Positions 46,001 through 51,093 of a stretch of 64,000 nt of DNA are shown here, piece by piece. The translations under genes and the position numbers were made by a program. Below the pieces are notes generated by a model. The model worked only from the letters and a program-made list of their open reading frames with translations, made no database searches and was not told the origin of the DNA. The number at the start of each line of letters is the position of its first letter. Positions within the stretch are counted from its first letter, which is position 1. Where the stretch lies: positions 124,001-188,000 of the forward strand of contig NZ_CANMHM010000004.1 in the NCBI RefSeq assembly GCF_947497695.1, in the 5' to 3' direction. Source of the stretch: an uncultured Polaribacter sp. (GTDB lineage Bacteria > Bacteroidota > Bacteroidia > Flavobacteriales > Flavobacteriaceae).

Positions 46001-47247
46001 TCTACCCCAGAAGGCGCTATAAAACCCAATGTAGTTTGTGCTTCTATATTATCTGTAACCCCATCATTATCTGAATCGATATCTAAATGATTTGGCACAC
46101 CATCTCCATCAGTATCTATCTGTAAAAACGAATCTAATTGAATATTGTTGATTGTTGATACGCCATCTGCAAAAGAAGTATCTACAAAATAATCTGTAGC
46201 AGTTGCATTTATAAGACTAGTATAAAAAACAACATCGTTTTTTAAATAAGTAATAACATTCCCTTCTTTTTTAACACTTAATATATCTGTAGCTGTATAA
46301 GAAACAAAAGCCCCTCTATGAGATCCACTTTCATATACATGTAAAGTAGTATTGTTAACATAAATAGCGTAATCAATATCTGTATAAGAAGAATTGACAT
46401 TAGGATAAGAATTTAGCCCAATCATAAATCGTCTACCAGTTACAGAAGCTGTTTGAAAATTTAACTGAAAATCATTCACATTTAAACCATAATCTAATAC
46501 ACTTTCAGAAACGTAAGAATCATTCCAATCTAAATTATCTCCATTTGTTGTTATAGAATTAGTTACTGGTGGAATTATTTTTACAGCAGCTGGAGCAGAA
46601 CCACGTTTCCAACTAGAAACATTTACAACACTTTCTACAGTATCTAAAATACCATCATTATCATCATCAATATCAATATTATCTGCAACACCATCTTTAT
46701 CTGAGTCAGGCACAGGAGTTCCTGTGTTTATTATATAATCTTCTATTTCACCTACTTGATACTGCAAATTACAAGGATTAACCGTTGCAACATCTCTCAT
46801 AATCATTACACGCATTCTGGTTTCTCCAATAGACGCTCCACTTGGCACTGTAAAAGAAAAACTTTCTGTGATTCCACTACTACTATTTGCATCATTGCCT
46901 GTATATGTAAAAATTTCTTCACCACTATCTGTATAATCTCCATTATCATTATAATCTATCCACACCTTAACATCAACATTATTATAATCATCCATTGTAA
47001 ATGTAACAGACCCAGAGTAACTGCTACCTGCAGCTAAACTTGTTGACACACCACTATAAACAGAGTAACCTGCTCCATCTGTAGAAGTATAAATAGAGGA
47101 ATTATTAATACTCTCTAAATTTACATTTTGAACATGAAAGGCAGTCCCAAAACCAACATTAGTTGGAGTACAGTAGGTTTGTGAAAACAGAAAAGTAGAT
47201 GTAAAAATACAAATAGCAGGTAAAGCTAACTTTAGTAAGTTATTCAT
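34021..47247 (-). CDS. giant T9SS-exported adhesin with tandem calcium-repeat modules
   Basis: A 4408-residue secreted protein. Order: signal peptide (1-23); GEVED domain (about 24-172, 'WIDYNDNGDYTDSGEE', 'GEIEDYI'); seven copies of a roughly 170-residue lectin-like beta sandwich, starting near residues 212, 988, 1766, 2113, 2466, 2815 and 3160, separated by thrombospondin type 3 Ca-binding repeats ('DxDxDGxxDxxD'); two copies of a second beta domain ('GNKEVVFDIYRIDN'); a lamin-tail-like segment (about 3475-3640, 'RWIEVTNIS'); a long beta-rich region; and a type A sorting domain (about 4330-4408, 'LFNLLGQRVHQW' to 'FSKKVLYERY'). It is acidic and built for surface adhesion, probably Ca-dependent. 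The binding partner is unknown. Confidence 0.93.
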   Translation of the reverse strand: MNNLLKLALPAICIFTSTFLFSQTYCTPTNVGFGTAFHVQNVNLESINNSSIYTSTDGAGYSVYSGVSTSLAAGSSYSGSVTFTMDDYNNVDVKVWIDYNDNGDYTDSGEEIFTYTGNDANSSSGITESFSFTVPSGASIGETRMRVMIMRDVATVNPCNLQYQVGEIEDYIINTGTPVPDSDKDGVADNIDIDDDNDGILDTVESVVNVSSWKRGSAPAAVKIIPPVTNSITTNGDNLDWNDSYVSESVLDYGLNVNDFQLNFQTASVTGRRFMIGLNSYPNVNSSYTDIDYAIYVNNTTLHVYESGSHRGAFVSYTATDILSVKKEGNVITYLKNDVVFYTSLINATATDYFVDTSFADGVSTINNIQLDSFLQIDTDGDGVPNHLDIDSDNDGVTDNIEAQTTLGFIAPSGVDVDLDGLDRDYDADDTDILVSSVGLIPVNTDAAFTVSDVVPDYLDTDADNDAILDADESRNPILPFILADDDNDGLQDAYDTVDLNLGPAADNSNDGISTPITFFKDDEDPAVELDFRRFNDVDSDGVPDNIDLDNDNDGILDADECGFPSSVTVVPVNTTNSIEQTLTLPAGNKEVVFDIYRIDNSFSITVNGVDLAGEIQFTRSAFLPGHNMIEFSDGIAYGESGVTNIWTIGGSSTRVDLRISISSAGVLSLYGVRSTDEYAPLEELFLTTPALNAIWNLGTTNEIVFDQEVNGGTYITGETRYNEPCSSDAYNDGDGIVNKFDLDSDNDGITDVIEAGGVDANRDGLADGAVGVTLSTMGVPSSAGSGLTIRDSDNDGLPDFTDIDADNDGIPDNIEAQLSIDYTEPSGVGATIDDVNTNGLDDAYEVGVVFGIDPVNTDTTGNPDYFDLDSDDDLTLDIFENGDTDNLVLNLDSDGDGLDNAFDDNNDTSGAGYTVNDGLGVGNVVANVADLETAFADSDNDFPIPGSGDLDFRDATDSDLDGVGDDVDIDDDNDGILDKVESVVNVSSWTRGPAPAAVKIIPPTTNSITTNGINLDWNDSYASASVLDYGLNVNDFQLNFQTDLVSGRRFMIGLNSYPNINSSHTDIDYAIYINNTTLQVYESGASRGSFGSYASTDVLSVKKEGNVVTYLKNNVVFYASIVNATATDYFVDTSFADAVTTINNIQLDSFLQVDTDGDGVPNHLDIDSDNDGIPDNIEAQTTSGYIVPSGVDADLDGLDRDYDADDSNIFALSTGLIPVNTDGAFTFSDPLPDYLDTNSDNDAFLDIDESRNPTVLLVLADADNDGLQDNFDTVDLNLGPATDNSNNGIATPITFFKDDEDPTVQLDFRRFNDIDTDGVPDSIDLDNDNDGILDVDECGFPTSVTAIPVNVTNSTAQTFTLPAGNKEVVFDVYRINNSLSITVNGVDLAGEIQFYRPAAFSQHNMVHFSDGINYGASGVTNVWSLGGSAFRVDLRISISSAGVLTLSGVRSSNELAPLEELLLTKPALNAIWNTGSTNEIVIDQELDGSTFMTGELRYNNPCTTDAYNDGDSIVNKFDLDSDNDGILDVIEAQGIDADRNGIADGTVGITTSTMGVPSSAGSGLNTIDTDEDGLPNFTDIDADNDGIPDNIEAQLSTSYIEPSGIGAGIDDVNTNGLDDAYEAGIVFGIDPVNTDTTGNPDYFDLDSDDDLTPDILENGDTDNVVLNIDSDGDGLDNAFDDNNDISGSGYTVNDGLGVGNTITDVISLEAAFADTDNDFPLPGTGELDFRDATDTDFDSVGDNIDIDDDNDGILDAVESIVNITDWTRGPLPSAVKIIPPTSNSITTNSDNLDWNDSYASSSVISYGLNVNDFQLNFQTDAVSGRRFMIGLNSYPNVNSSFNDIDYAIYINNTTLYIYESGTSRGIFGSYTATDILSVKKEGNVIKYVKNDVAFYTSLITANATDYFVDTSFADGVSTIKNIQLESFLQIDSDGDGLPNHKDIDSDNDGIPDNIEAQPTATYTAPDADNLSDYTTNNGLNSAYIGGIIPVDTEGDGTPDYRDTDSDNDRLLDIDERLSPTVALVLADADNDGFQDVFEDPAVTFGLTTINTNQNNDITNLGTFYLNLTDPGGELDYRNAVDTDLDGVADNIDIDDDNDGILDTAEEVINIYDWTRGIGARVTKVIQPVATNTITTNTNNSGWNDSYISQGVLSYGLDVNSFQFSFETAAVSGRRFMIGLNSYPNVNSSYTDIDYAIYIANTSLLIYENGSYRGGFGSFASTDVFSIKKEGNLVTYLKNDIVFYTSLIPANAANYFIDNSFANTGVSTIENIQLTSIEPLDIDQDGIPNRLDLDSDNDGIPDNIEAQSTLAYNDPNSDNITEYITNNGLNTRYIAVNNGGVNGLLPVNTDGVDTPDYIDLDADDDGIFDIVESGSGLTDADTDGKTDGTIGINGLDNTLESLDDFTDVNGNFNDPENDFTNTSGSGDVDYRKFLDSDSDGVGDDTDLDDDNDGILDIIENTINVNNWSRGPGATVVKVIPPEGTNAITTNGNSASWNDSFTSPGVLSYGLDVDSFKVSFQSASTTGRRFMIGLNAFPNVSSSYTDIDYQIYFDQTTIRVFENGSNRGTFGAYSASDIFSIKKEGSVITYLKNDVVFYTSVTAATATDYFIDTSFHGAGVATIENIQLIPLSELITLDSDEDGVPNRLDLDSDNDGIPDNIEAQTTAGYTLPVADTFATYLANNGVNSAYIGGLTPENTDNTDYADYLDLDADDDDIFDIVESGSGLIDANTDGKTDGIVGDNGFDNSLEDSDDYTDVNGDFNDPENDFTNTNSLGDVDYRQTLDTDFDGIEDTIDIDDDNDGILDTEENAIDVNNWERGPNATVVKVIPPVATNTIITNGGGSSWNDSFASQGILSYGLDVNSFQFSFQSPSLSGRRYMIGLNSYPNVNSSYTDIDYAIYINHTGLTIYESGSHRGNFGSYTATDILSIKKDGNTITYLKNDVVFYTSLINATATDYFIDNSFADAGISTIENIQVSSILPLDTDGDSIPNSLDLDSDNDGIPDNVEAQTTAGYTLPATDTYATYLTNNGLNSAYLGGITPENTDQTNNPDYLDLDADDDGVFDIIESGTGLTDVNTDGKTDATVGINGLDDTLESIDDYTDVNGVFNDPENDFTNTNGVGEVDYRQTLDTDFDGIEDAVDIDDDNDGILDTEENKININEWTRGVGATVSKVMTPVISNTLITNGNNANWNDSYASPGVISYGFDINAFQASFQTPSLSGRRFMIGLNSYPNVNSSFNDIDFAIYIDQTTIRVYENGSHRGAFGSYTASDVFSIKKEGNVVTYLKNDVVFYTSSLNATATDYFIDTSFHGAGVSTIQNIQLSSILLLYSLDTDGDGIPNDVDLDSDNDGIPDNVEAQTTAGYILPAADSYATYLANNGINSAYIGGLSPVNTDAEDNSDYLDLDSDNDEILDIVESGSGLTDANTDGKTDGTVGDNGFDNTLEDSDNYADVNGDFNDPENNFTNTNLTGDVDYRESIITDNVMITQVYHSSTDRWIEVTNISTSITIAPNSIKVVLFDDKSGDQTGVTPDASFAVTATLAPGQSVLINKTGNTITNINGSASNLNSDSLTAFSGGNDIIALSSVINEDAWTNRFDVVSNITDNTSFVRADQRLAPNSTYTSSEWVVFIDDALNPYANPPERHPFDPLISAVNTTNTNLNVQLGTHRINGTTRSGSTWTNGEPDRSRFVIIGEDYNHTTGTFIAKDLAVSASNTFSITDNLLVVTNAISLNGDIRLISTNNNNLAQLIQTHQTTSQVIGSGRLLIDQNSEVPSKYRYNYMSSPVQNVALGSSYTIANVFKDGTVPTNASGTINTDIAKDINFLTGNIYDGDTTSPISLADYWMYTYAPSSNGMVSWSQTRSGGAIPNTDGFIFKGPGVAQNYTFIGSPKDGNLESSSFASGDSYLIGNPYASALSAKKFIEDNLAVTTATLYFWQHVGEVDATGSAIAGHTYAGYIGGYATKNLVGGVAANSPTISGPFDISLQAEAAITTGSVGASDVLLDAISEEITFNSIIRGVDELIINYNSSASKMMELYIDGVSNFQFTLPSSSGVFANSGPLTVCIPSGSDITLVSKDAVSINIDFLRLQDADGNISCQPFYGGAGDQAYKEPEGYIAIGQGFFIETNAAGSVVFNNSQREYVTEGANSVFFKNDSKSEEISKIKSSKETVGYQLPSLKLGMDYLNAEGNSFHRQLGLSFNAGNSFAFDKGYDSEMFDLGDTDMYFTSDKDEVKYVMSGVNQITSDLEVPFDILMDYTGSIILNIDEIKNIDEEIYLRDNQTDKTYVLSEGSVALQLNKGLHTNRFEIVFTNDEKTVLSDDTIAESVTEIENLEMYLDNTSKEIVLKNKAGLFIKKVQLFNLLGQRVHQWKINDSSLDTRLDLGNISNQIYILKVLTDKNEFSKKVLYERY
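36830..46670 (-). repeat. intragenic tandem repeat array of the adhesin
   Basis: Seven in-frame units read on the minus strand, with starts near 46655, 44325, 41990, 40950, 39890, 38850 and 37810. Spacing is 2330, 2332, then about 1042, 1058, 1047 and 1035 bases. The first two (long) units carry an extra domain and are about 85% identical in their lectin-like parts by eye, which suggests a late duplication. Such arrays are prone to slippage and assembly collapse. Confidence 0.9.
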
Positions 47248-47560
47248 TTTTAGGGGCGTTTAAATGATTATTAAATATTTTTTAGAAGTACTAAAAGAAT
47301 ACTTTATTGGTCATATAAATTATATAATTAACATTATTTCTTAACAAGTCATTTCACTTTTTCCTTTTTTATACACGATATTACTGTAAATAACAACAAA
47401 TCGTATACTCATATTATATCAAAAAATAAAATAAAGTTATCAGCAAATATAAAATAAATTATTAACATTTGTTAAAAAACATCAAAAAATCATGCTTTTA
47501 AAAAAAATAACGCTTCATAAAAATCAATATAAATTGAAAGAAAACTTTAGAAAACAAAAA
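47248..47560. other. non-coding leader region of the adhesin gene
   Basis: About 310 A/T-rich bases with no gene. An inverted pair AAGTA/TACTT lies at about 47287-47304. Directly before the ATG the minus strand reads CGCCCCTAAAA. No full TAnnTTTG box was identified. Confidence 0.4.
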
Positions 47561-47590
47561 AAATCCAATTCTTACAGAATTGGATTTTTA
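47561..47590 (-). terminator. terminator after the DUF2853 gene
   Basis: Stem ATCCAATTCT/AGAATTGGAT with a 3-base loop and flanking A/T runs, 20 bases after the stop. Sequence nearly identical to the hairpin at 33954-33988. Confidence 0.85.
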
Positions 47591-47609
47591 TTAAAACTTT
47601 TTAAAAAAA

Positions 47610-47948
47610 CTAACTATATATAGACTCTTTACCAAATTCTACAGCTAACATATAGTATACAACAGCTCTATATTTACTTCTTTCAGATTTTCCAATAGCA
47701 TCAATAACTTTGGCAATTGCGTCATCTAGTTTTGGTCCATCAGCCAAACCTAATTTTTTAATTAAAAAATTATTTTTGACGGTTGCTAATTCTTTAGGAT
47801 CAGAACCAGAAACAGTTTCTGCATCTCTCTTGTAAATAGAAGGACCTAAACCTTTAGTTACCGCTTTTAATAAATCTAAATCATATTTTAGGCCTTTATC
47901 GTCCATAAACTTAGAATACTGTGCAATTTTTTCGTCTAACTTACTCAT
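47610..47948 (-). CDS. DUF2853 family protein
   Basis: A 112-residue soluble helical protein of the DUF2853 family, recognised by 'KIAQYSKFMDDKGLKYDLDLL' and 'KGLGPSIYKRDAETVSGSDP'. The family has a solved fold but no assigned role that I know. It is monocistronic, between its own promoter and terminator, and is divergent from dnaK. Confidence 0.85.
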   Translation of the reverse strand: MSKLDEKIAQYSKFMDDKGLKYDLDLLKAVTKGLGPSIYKRDAETVSGSDPKELATVKNNFLIKKLGLADGPKLDDAIAKVIDAIGKSERSKYRAVVYYMLAVEFGKESIYS

Positions 47949-47995
47949 AATGATGTTTTTTGTTTTTAATTATTTGTATTAATAATTGAATTATC

Positions 47996-48025
47996 CAAAT
48001 ATAGGAAAATAATAACGTTTGTCAA
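47996..48025 (-). promoter_or_regulatory. Bacteroidota-type promoter for DUF2853
   Basis: On the minus strand TTG (48025-48023), 19 bases, TATATTTG (48003-47996). It is a textbook match to TTG-N17-23-TAnnTTTG, 47 bases before the ATG. Confidence 0.65.
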
Positions 48026-48117
48026 ATATTCTTTTTATTCATGTATTAGATACAATTTATGTCATATTGTCACATCAAAATTCACTGTCTTTAAAAATAA
48101 CTGACATTTTCAAGTCA
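48020..48117. promoter_or_regulatory. cluster of TGTCA/TGACA motifs upstream of dnaK
   Basis: TGTCA at 48020, 48060 and 48068 (the last two 8 bases apart), TGACA at 48102, and AGTCA at 48113. They lie 10-110 bases upstream of the sigma-54-like promoter, where an activator of sigma-54 would bind. Confidence 0.45.
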
Positions 48118-48125
48118 AAAAGCAG

Positions 48126-48142
48126 TTGGCACACACTTTGAC
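48126..48142 (+). promoter_or_regulatory. sigma-54-like -24/-12 promoter for dnaK
   Basis: TTGGCACACACTTTGAC matches the TGGCAC-N5-TTG(C/A) pattern with the right 12-base spacing between the GG and the second element. Predicted start near 48153, 38 bases before the ATG. The -12 element is GA rather than GC. A TAAATTTG at 48155-48162 lacks a -33 at a good distance. Confidence 0.5.
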
Positions 48143-48190
48143 TATTTGTGATTGTAAATTTGAATAAAAAATTAATATAAATATATTATT

Positions 48191-50095
48191 ATGAGTAAAA
48201 TAATTGGAATTGATTTAGGTACAACAAACTCTTGTGTTTCTGTAATGGAAGGAAATGAGCCAGTTGTAATCCCTAACGCAGAAGGGAAAAGAACTACACC
48301 ATCTATTGTTGCCTTTGTTGAAGGAGGAGAACGTAAAATTGGTGACCCAGCTAAAAGACAAGCTGTAACAAACCCAACTAAAACCGTTTATTCTATTAAA
48401 CGTTTTATGGGTAACAAATTCTCTGAATCTTCAAAAGAAGTAAAAAGAGTTCCTTACAAAGTAGTAAAAGGAGACAATGATACCCCAAGAGTAGATATTG
48501 ATGGGCGTTTATATACGCCACAAGAAATTTCTGCAATGGTGTTACAAAAAATGAAAAAAACAGCAGAAGACTATTTAGGTACAGACGTTTCTGGAGCAGT
48601 TATTACTGTACCTGCTTATTTTAACGATGCACAAAGACAAGCTACAAAAGAAGCTGGAGAAATTGCTGGTTTAAAAGTAGAAAGAATTATAAATGAACCA
48701 ACTGCAGCTGCTTTAGCTTACGGAATGGACAAAGCAAACGACGATAAGAAGATTGTTGTTTTTGATTTTGGTGGTGGTACACATGATGTTTCTATCTTAG
48801 AATTAGGAGATGGTGTTTTTGAAGTATTAGCAACAGATGGCGATACACATTTAGGTGGAGATGATGTTGATGAGAAAATAATTAACTGGTTAGCAGAAGA
48901 GTTTAAAGCAGACGAAAACATGGATTTAAGAGAAGATCCTATGGCTTTACAACGTTTAAAAGAAGCTGCAGAAAAAGCAAAAATAGAATTATCTAGTTCT
49001 TCTTCTACAGAAATTAATTTGCCTTATGTAACTGCTACTGCTAGTGGCCCAAAACACTTGGTAAGAACTTTATCTAGATCTAAATTTGAGCAATTAATAG
49101 ACGATTTAGTAAAAAGAACAATTGAACCTTGTAAGACTGCACTAAAAAATGCTGATTTATCAACTTCAGAAATTGATGAAATTATCTTAGTTGGTGGTTC
49201 TACAAGAATACCTGCAATACAAGAAGCTGTAGAAAAATTCTTTGGCAAAGCTCCTAGTAAAGGTGTTAACCCAGATGAAGTTGTTTCTTTAGGTGCTGCA
49301 ATACAAGGTGGTGTTTTAACTGGAGATGTTAAAGATGTTCTTTTATTAGATGTTACACCTTTATCATTAGGTATTGAAACTATGGGGAATGTTTTCACAA
49401 AATTAATTGATGCAAACACAACCATACCAACTAAAAAATCTCAAATATTTTCTACAGCTGTAGATAACCAACCTTCTGTAGAAATACATGTTTTACAAGG
49501 TGAAAGAGCAATGGCTGCAGATAATAACACTATTGGTCGTTTTCATTTAGATGGTTTACCACCAGCACAAAGAGGTGTTCCACAAATTGAAGTTACTTTT
49601 GATATTGATGCCAATGGTATTATCAAAGTTTCTGCTTTAGACAAAGGAACAAACAAATCTCACGAAATTAGAATCGAAGCTTCTTCTGGATTATCTGAAG
49701 AAGAAATCGAGAAAATGAGACAAGAAGCAGAAGCAAATGCAGATGCAGATAAAGCTGCTAAAGAAACTGCAGAAAAAATCAACGAAGCAGATTCTATGAT
49801 TTTTCAAACAGAAAAGCAATTAAAAGAATTTGGTGACAAATTATCTGATGATAAAAAAGCACCAATTGAAGCTGCTTTAGTTACTTTAAAAGCTGCACAT
49901 GAATCTAAAGATTTAGCACAGATTGATACTGCTTTAGCAACGATCAACGAAGCTTGGAAAGCTGCCTCTGAAGAGATGTATGCTGCACAAGGAGGTGCTG
50001 AAGGAGCAAATCCTGGAGCAGAACAACAAGGTCAACCAGAAGCAGATGCTCAAGGAGACAATGTTGAAGATGTAGATTTTGAGGAAGTAAAGTAA
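48191..50095 (+). CDS. dnaK: molecular chaperone DnaK (Hsp70)
   Basis: A 634-residue Hsp70. The ATPase domain has '[16 protein letters not shown]', '[14 protein letters not shown]' and '[13 protein letters not shown]'; the substrate domain has '[23 protein letters not shown]'; the lid ends in the typical tail '[12 protein letters not shown]'. It folds and rescues proteins with DnaJ and GrpE, which are not in the window. It appears monocistronic, with a sigma-54-like promoter and terminator hairpins downstream. Confidence 0.98.
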   Translation: MSKIIGIDLGTTNSCVSVMEGNEPVVIPNAEGKRTTPSIVAFVEGGERKIGDPAKRQAVTNPTKTVYSIKRFMGNKFSESSKEVKRVPYKVVKGDNDTPRVDIDGRLYTPQEISAMVLQKMKKTAEDYLGTDVSGAVITVPAYFNDAQRQATKEAGEIAGLKVERIINEPTAAALAYGMDKANDDKKIVVFDFGGGTHDVSILELGDGVFEVLATDGDTHLGGDDVDEKIINWLAEEFKADENMDLREDPMALQRLKEAAEKAKIELSSSSSTEINLPYVTATASGPKHLVRTLSRSKFEQLIDDLVKRTIEPCKTALKNADLSTSEIDEIILVGGSTRIPAIQEAVEKFFGKAPSKGVNPDEVVSLGAAIQGGVLTGDVKDVLLLDVTPLSLGIETMGNVFTKLIDANTTIPTKKSQIFSTAVDNQPSVEIHVLQGERAMAADNNTIGRFHLDGLPPAQRGVPQIEVTFDIDANGIIKVSALDKGTNKSHEIRIEASSGLSEEEIEKMRQEAEANADADKAAKETAEKINEADSMIFQTEKQLKEFGDKLSDDKKAPIEAALVTLKAAHESKDLAQIDTALATINEAWKAASEEMYAAQGGAEGANPGAEQQGQPEADAQGDNVEDVDFEEVK

Positions 50096-50221
50096 GCAGA
50101 GAACCAAAATTTCATTAGAAATTTTGTATGAATCGCTTATTCCGACGAAAGGAGGAATCTCAAAAAGAAACTGAACTTGTTTCAGAATATCAAAAGAAAA
50201 ACACATTTTCTTAAAATAACT

Positions 50222-50255
50222 AAAACGCAATCATTAATTTGATTGCGTTTTTTTT
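50222..50255 (+). terminator. dnaK terminator
   Basis: Perfect 11-bp stem AAACGCAATCA/TGATTGCGTTT with a 6-base loop and a T-run. It is about 127 bases after the dnaK stop. Confidence 0.85.
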
Positions 50256-50440
50256 GATTATTAGTGAAATAGAATTTTGCTTTTGCAAAATTCGTAATTG
50301 AACTTATCCTGCTTTTTTAGCGGAATCTCAAAAATAAATTTTAGAATTTAGCTTGAGGTTACTTAAAATAGTCTAGACTAAACCTATATTGTTTTGAAAA
50401 CCTTATAGAATTTATTAAGGATCTATTTTCTTAAAACAAC

Positions 50441-50474
50441 TAAAACGCAATCATTTATTTGGTTGCGTTTTTTA
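50441..50474 (+). terminator. second copy of the dnaK-type terminator
   Basis: AACGCAATC/GGTTGCGTT stem with one G-U pair and a T-run. It is part of a 49-base direct repeat of 50205-50253 (about 46 of 49 bases identical), offset by exactly 220 bases. Confidence 0.75.
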
Positions 50475-50528
50475 TTATAAAAATTAGTAATTTTATTTAG
50501 GCAACATATCAAATTAAGCCATAAAGGC

Positions 50529-50559
50529 ATTTGGGAAACTAAAACATATTATTCGGAAA
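50529..50559 (+). promoter_or_regulatory. putative LytTR operator upstream of the 83-residue secreted protein gene
   Basis: Two direct repeats, ATTTGGGAA (50529) and ATTCGGAAA (50551), 22 bases apart. LytTR-domain regulators bind two 9-bp direct repeats spaced by 12-13 bp. The site is 30 bases upstream of the -7 box. Confidence 0.5.
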
Positions 50560-50589
50560 AAAACTACCAAATTAAAAATTAAAAAATTC

Positions 50590-50597
50590 TATTTTTG
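50590..50597 (+). promoter_or_regulatory. -7 box of the 83-residue protein gene
   Basis: TATTTTTG fits TAnnTTTG, 16 bases before the ATG. No -33 TTG is in place, in line with a promoter that needs an activator. Confidence 0.45.
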
Positions 50598-50613
50598 GGT
50601 AAGTAACAACACA

Positions 50614-50865
50614 ATGAAAATTATATTAGAAGCCATATTTTTATTTGCTACTTGTATGATTATGATAAGTCATACTGAGGATGAACTTCCATTAAAATCT
50701 TTTACTAAAAATAAAGATTTTACTTTTAAAATCAATAAAAACGCTTTTGAAATAATAAAGAATAGAAATTCATCAAAAAAAATTAATCCTCTAACAAAAA
50801 CAAAAGTTAAACAAAGAACCAAAGATATAGAAGTTGCAACCATTAAAGATATTGATGTAAATTAA
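50614..50865 (+). CDS. small secreted hypothetical protein
   Basis: An 83-residue protein with an N-terminal hydrophobic signal (about residues 3-19, 'IILEAIFLFATCMIMIS') followed by a very basic lysine-rich tail. No family recognised. It has its own -7 box, a putative LytTR operator, and a terminator at 50958, so it behaves like a real gene. It lies just upstream of the two-component system that may control it. Confidence 0.6.
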   Translation: MKIILEAIFLFATCMIMISHTEDELPLKSFTKNKDFTFKINKNAFEIIKNRNSSKKINPLTKTKVKQRTKDIEVATIKDIDVN

Positions 50866-50957
50866 AAAAACACTAGTTATAAATATACATCACAACAAAA
50901 AATAAAATTTCAGGGGAAAGAAAAGTAGATAGAAGAAAAAGTTGATTTTTGTTGAGT

Positions 50958-50993
50958 AAAAACGTAATCATTACTTTTGATTACGTTTTTTTT
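50958..50993 (+). terminator. terminator after the small secreted protein gene
   Basis: Perfect stem AAAACGTAATCA/TGATTACGTTTT with a 6-base loop and a long T-run. Closely related in sequence to the two hairpins after dnaK. Confidence 0.85.
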
Positions 50994-51093
50994 TATTTTT
51001 AAAATAAGGTAACTTATAATTTAAAAAAACTAATTTTAAATCTAAATTTACATTACAACCAAATATTACCTTCAAATATTTAGAATTTACTTG

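Larger units (their letters stand above)
50096..50613. other. 518-base intergenic region rich in hairpins and repeats
   Basis: It holds an 8-bp hairpin AAAATTTC/GAAATTTT (50106-50125), the dispersed 16-mer GAACTTGTTTCAGAAT (50173-50188), two copies of a terminator block (50205-50253 and 50425-50473), a GGAATCTCAAAAA pair (50154 and 50322) and the operator and promoter for the small gene at 50614. No other gene is supported. Confidence 0.7.

Noticed and set aside
36830..46670. Regularly spaced repeats suggesting a CRISPR array or satellite DNA
   Set aside because: The repeats are in frame, about 1.05 or 2.33 kb long, and encode protein modules.
34500..47100. Many plus-strand ORFs of 60-141 codons opposite the adhesin, some with similar repeated peptides
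   Set aside because: They are the antisense of Asp-rich calcium repeats, rich in Ser/Pro/Leu or Tyr/His/Asn, and repeat only because the real gene repeats.
48155..48162. TAAATTTG as the main dnaK promoter
   Set aside because: The only TTTG elements upstream are 14 bases or fewer away, too close for the -33 box, while the -24/-12 pair has exact spacing.
49024..49425. 133-codon minus-strand ORF opposite dnaK
   Set aside because: It is a shadow of a strongly conserved gene with no start context or family features.
49934..50230. Minus-strand ORF overlapping the dnaK tail and its downstream repeats
   Set aside because: It reads through the terminator hairpin and the dispersed 16-mer; composition is not protein-like.
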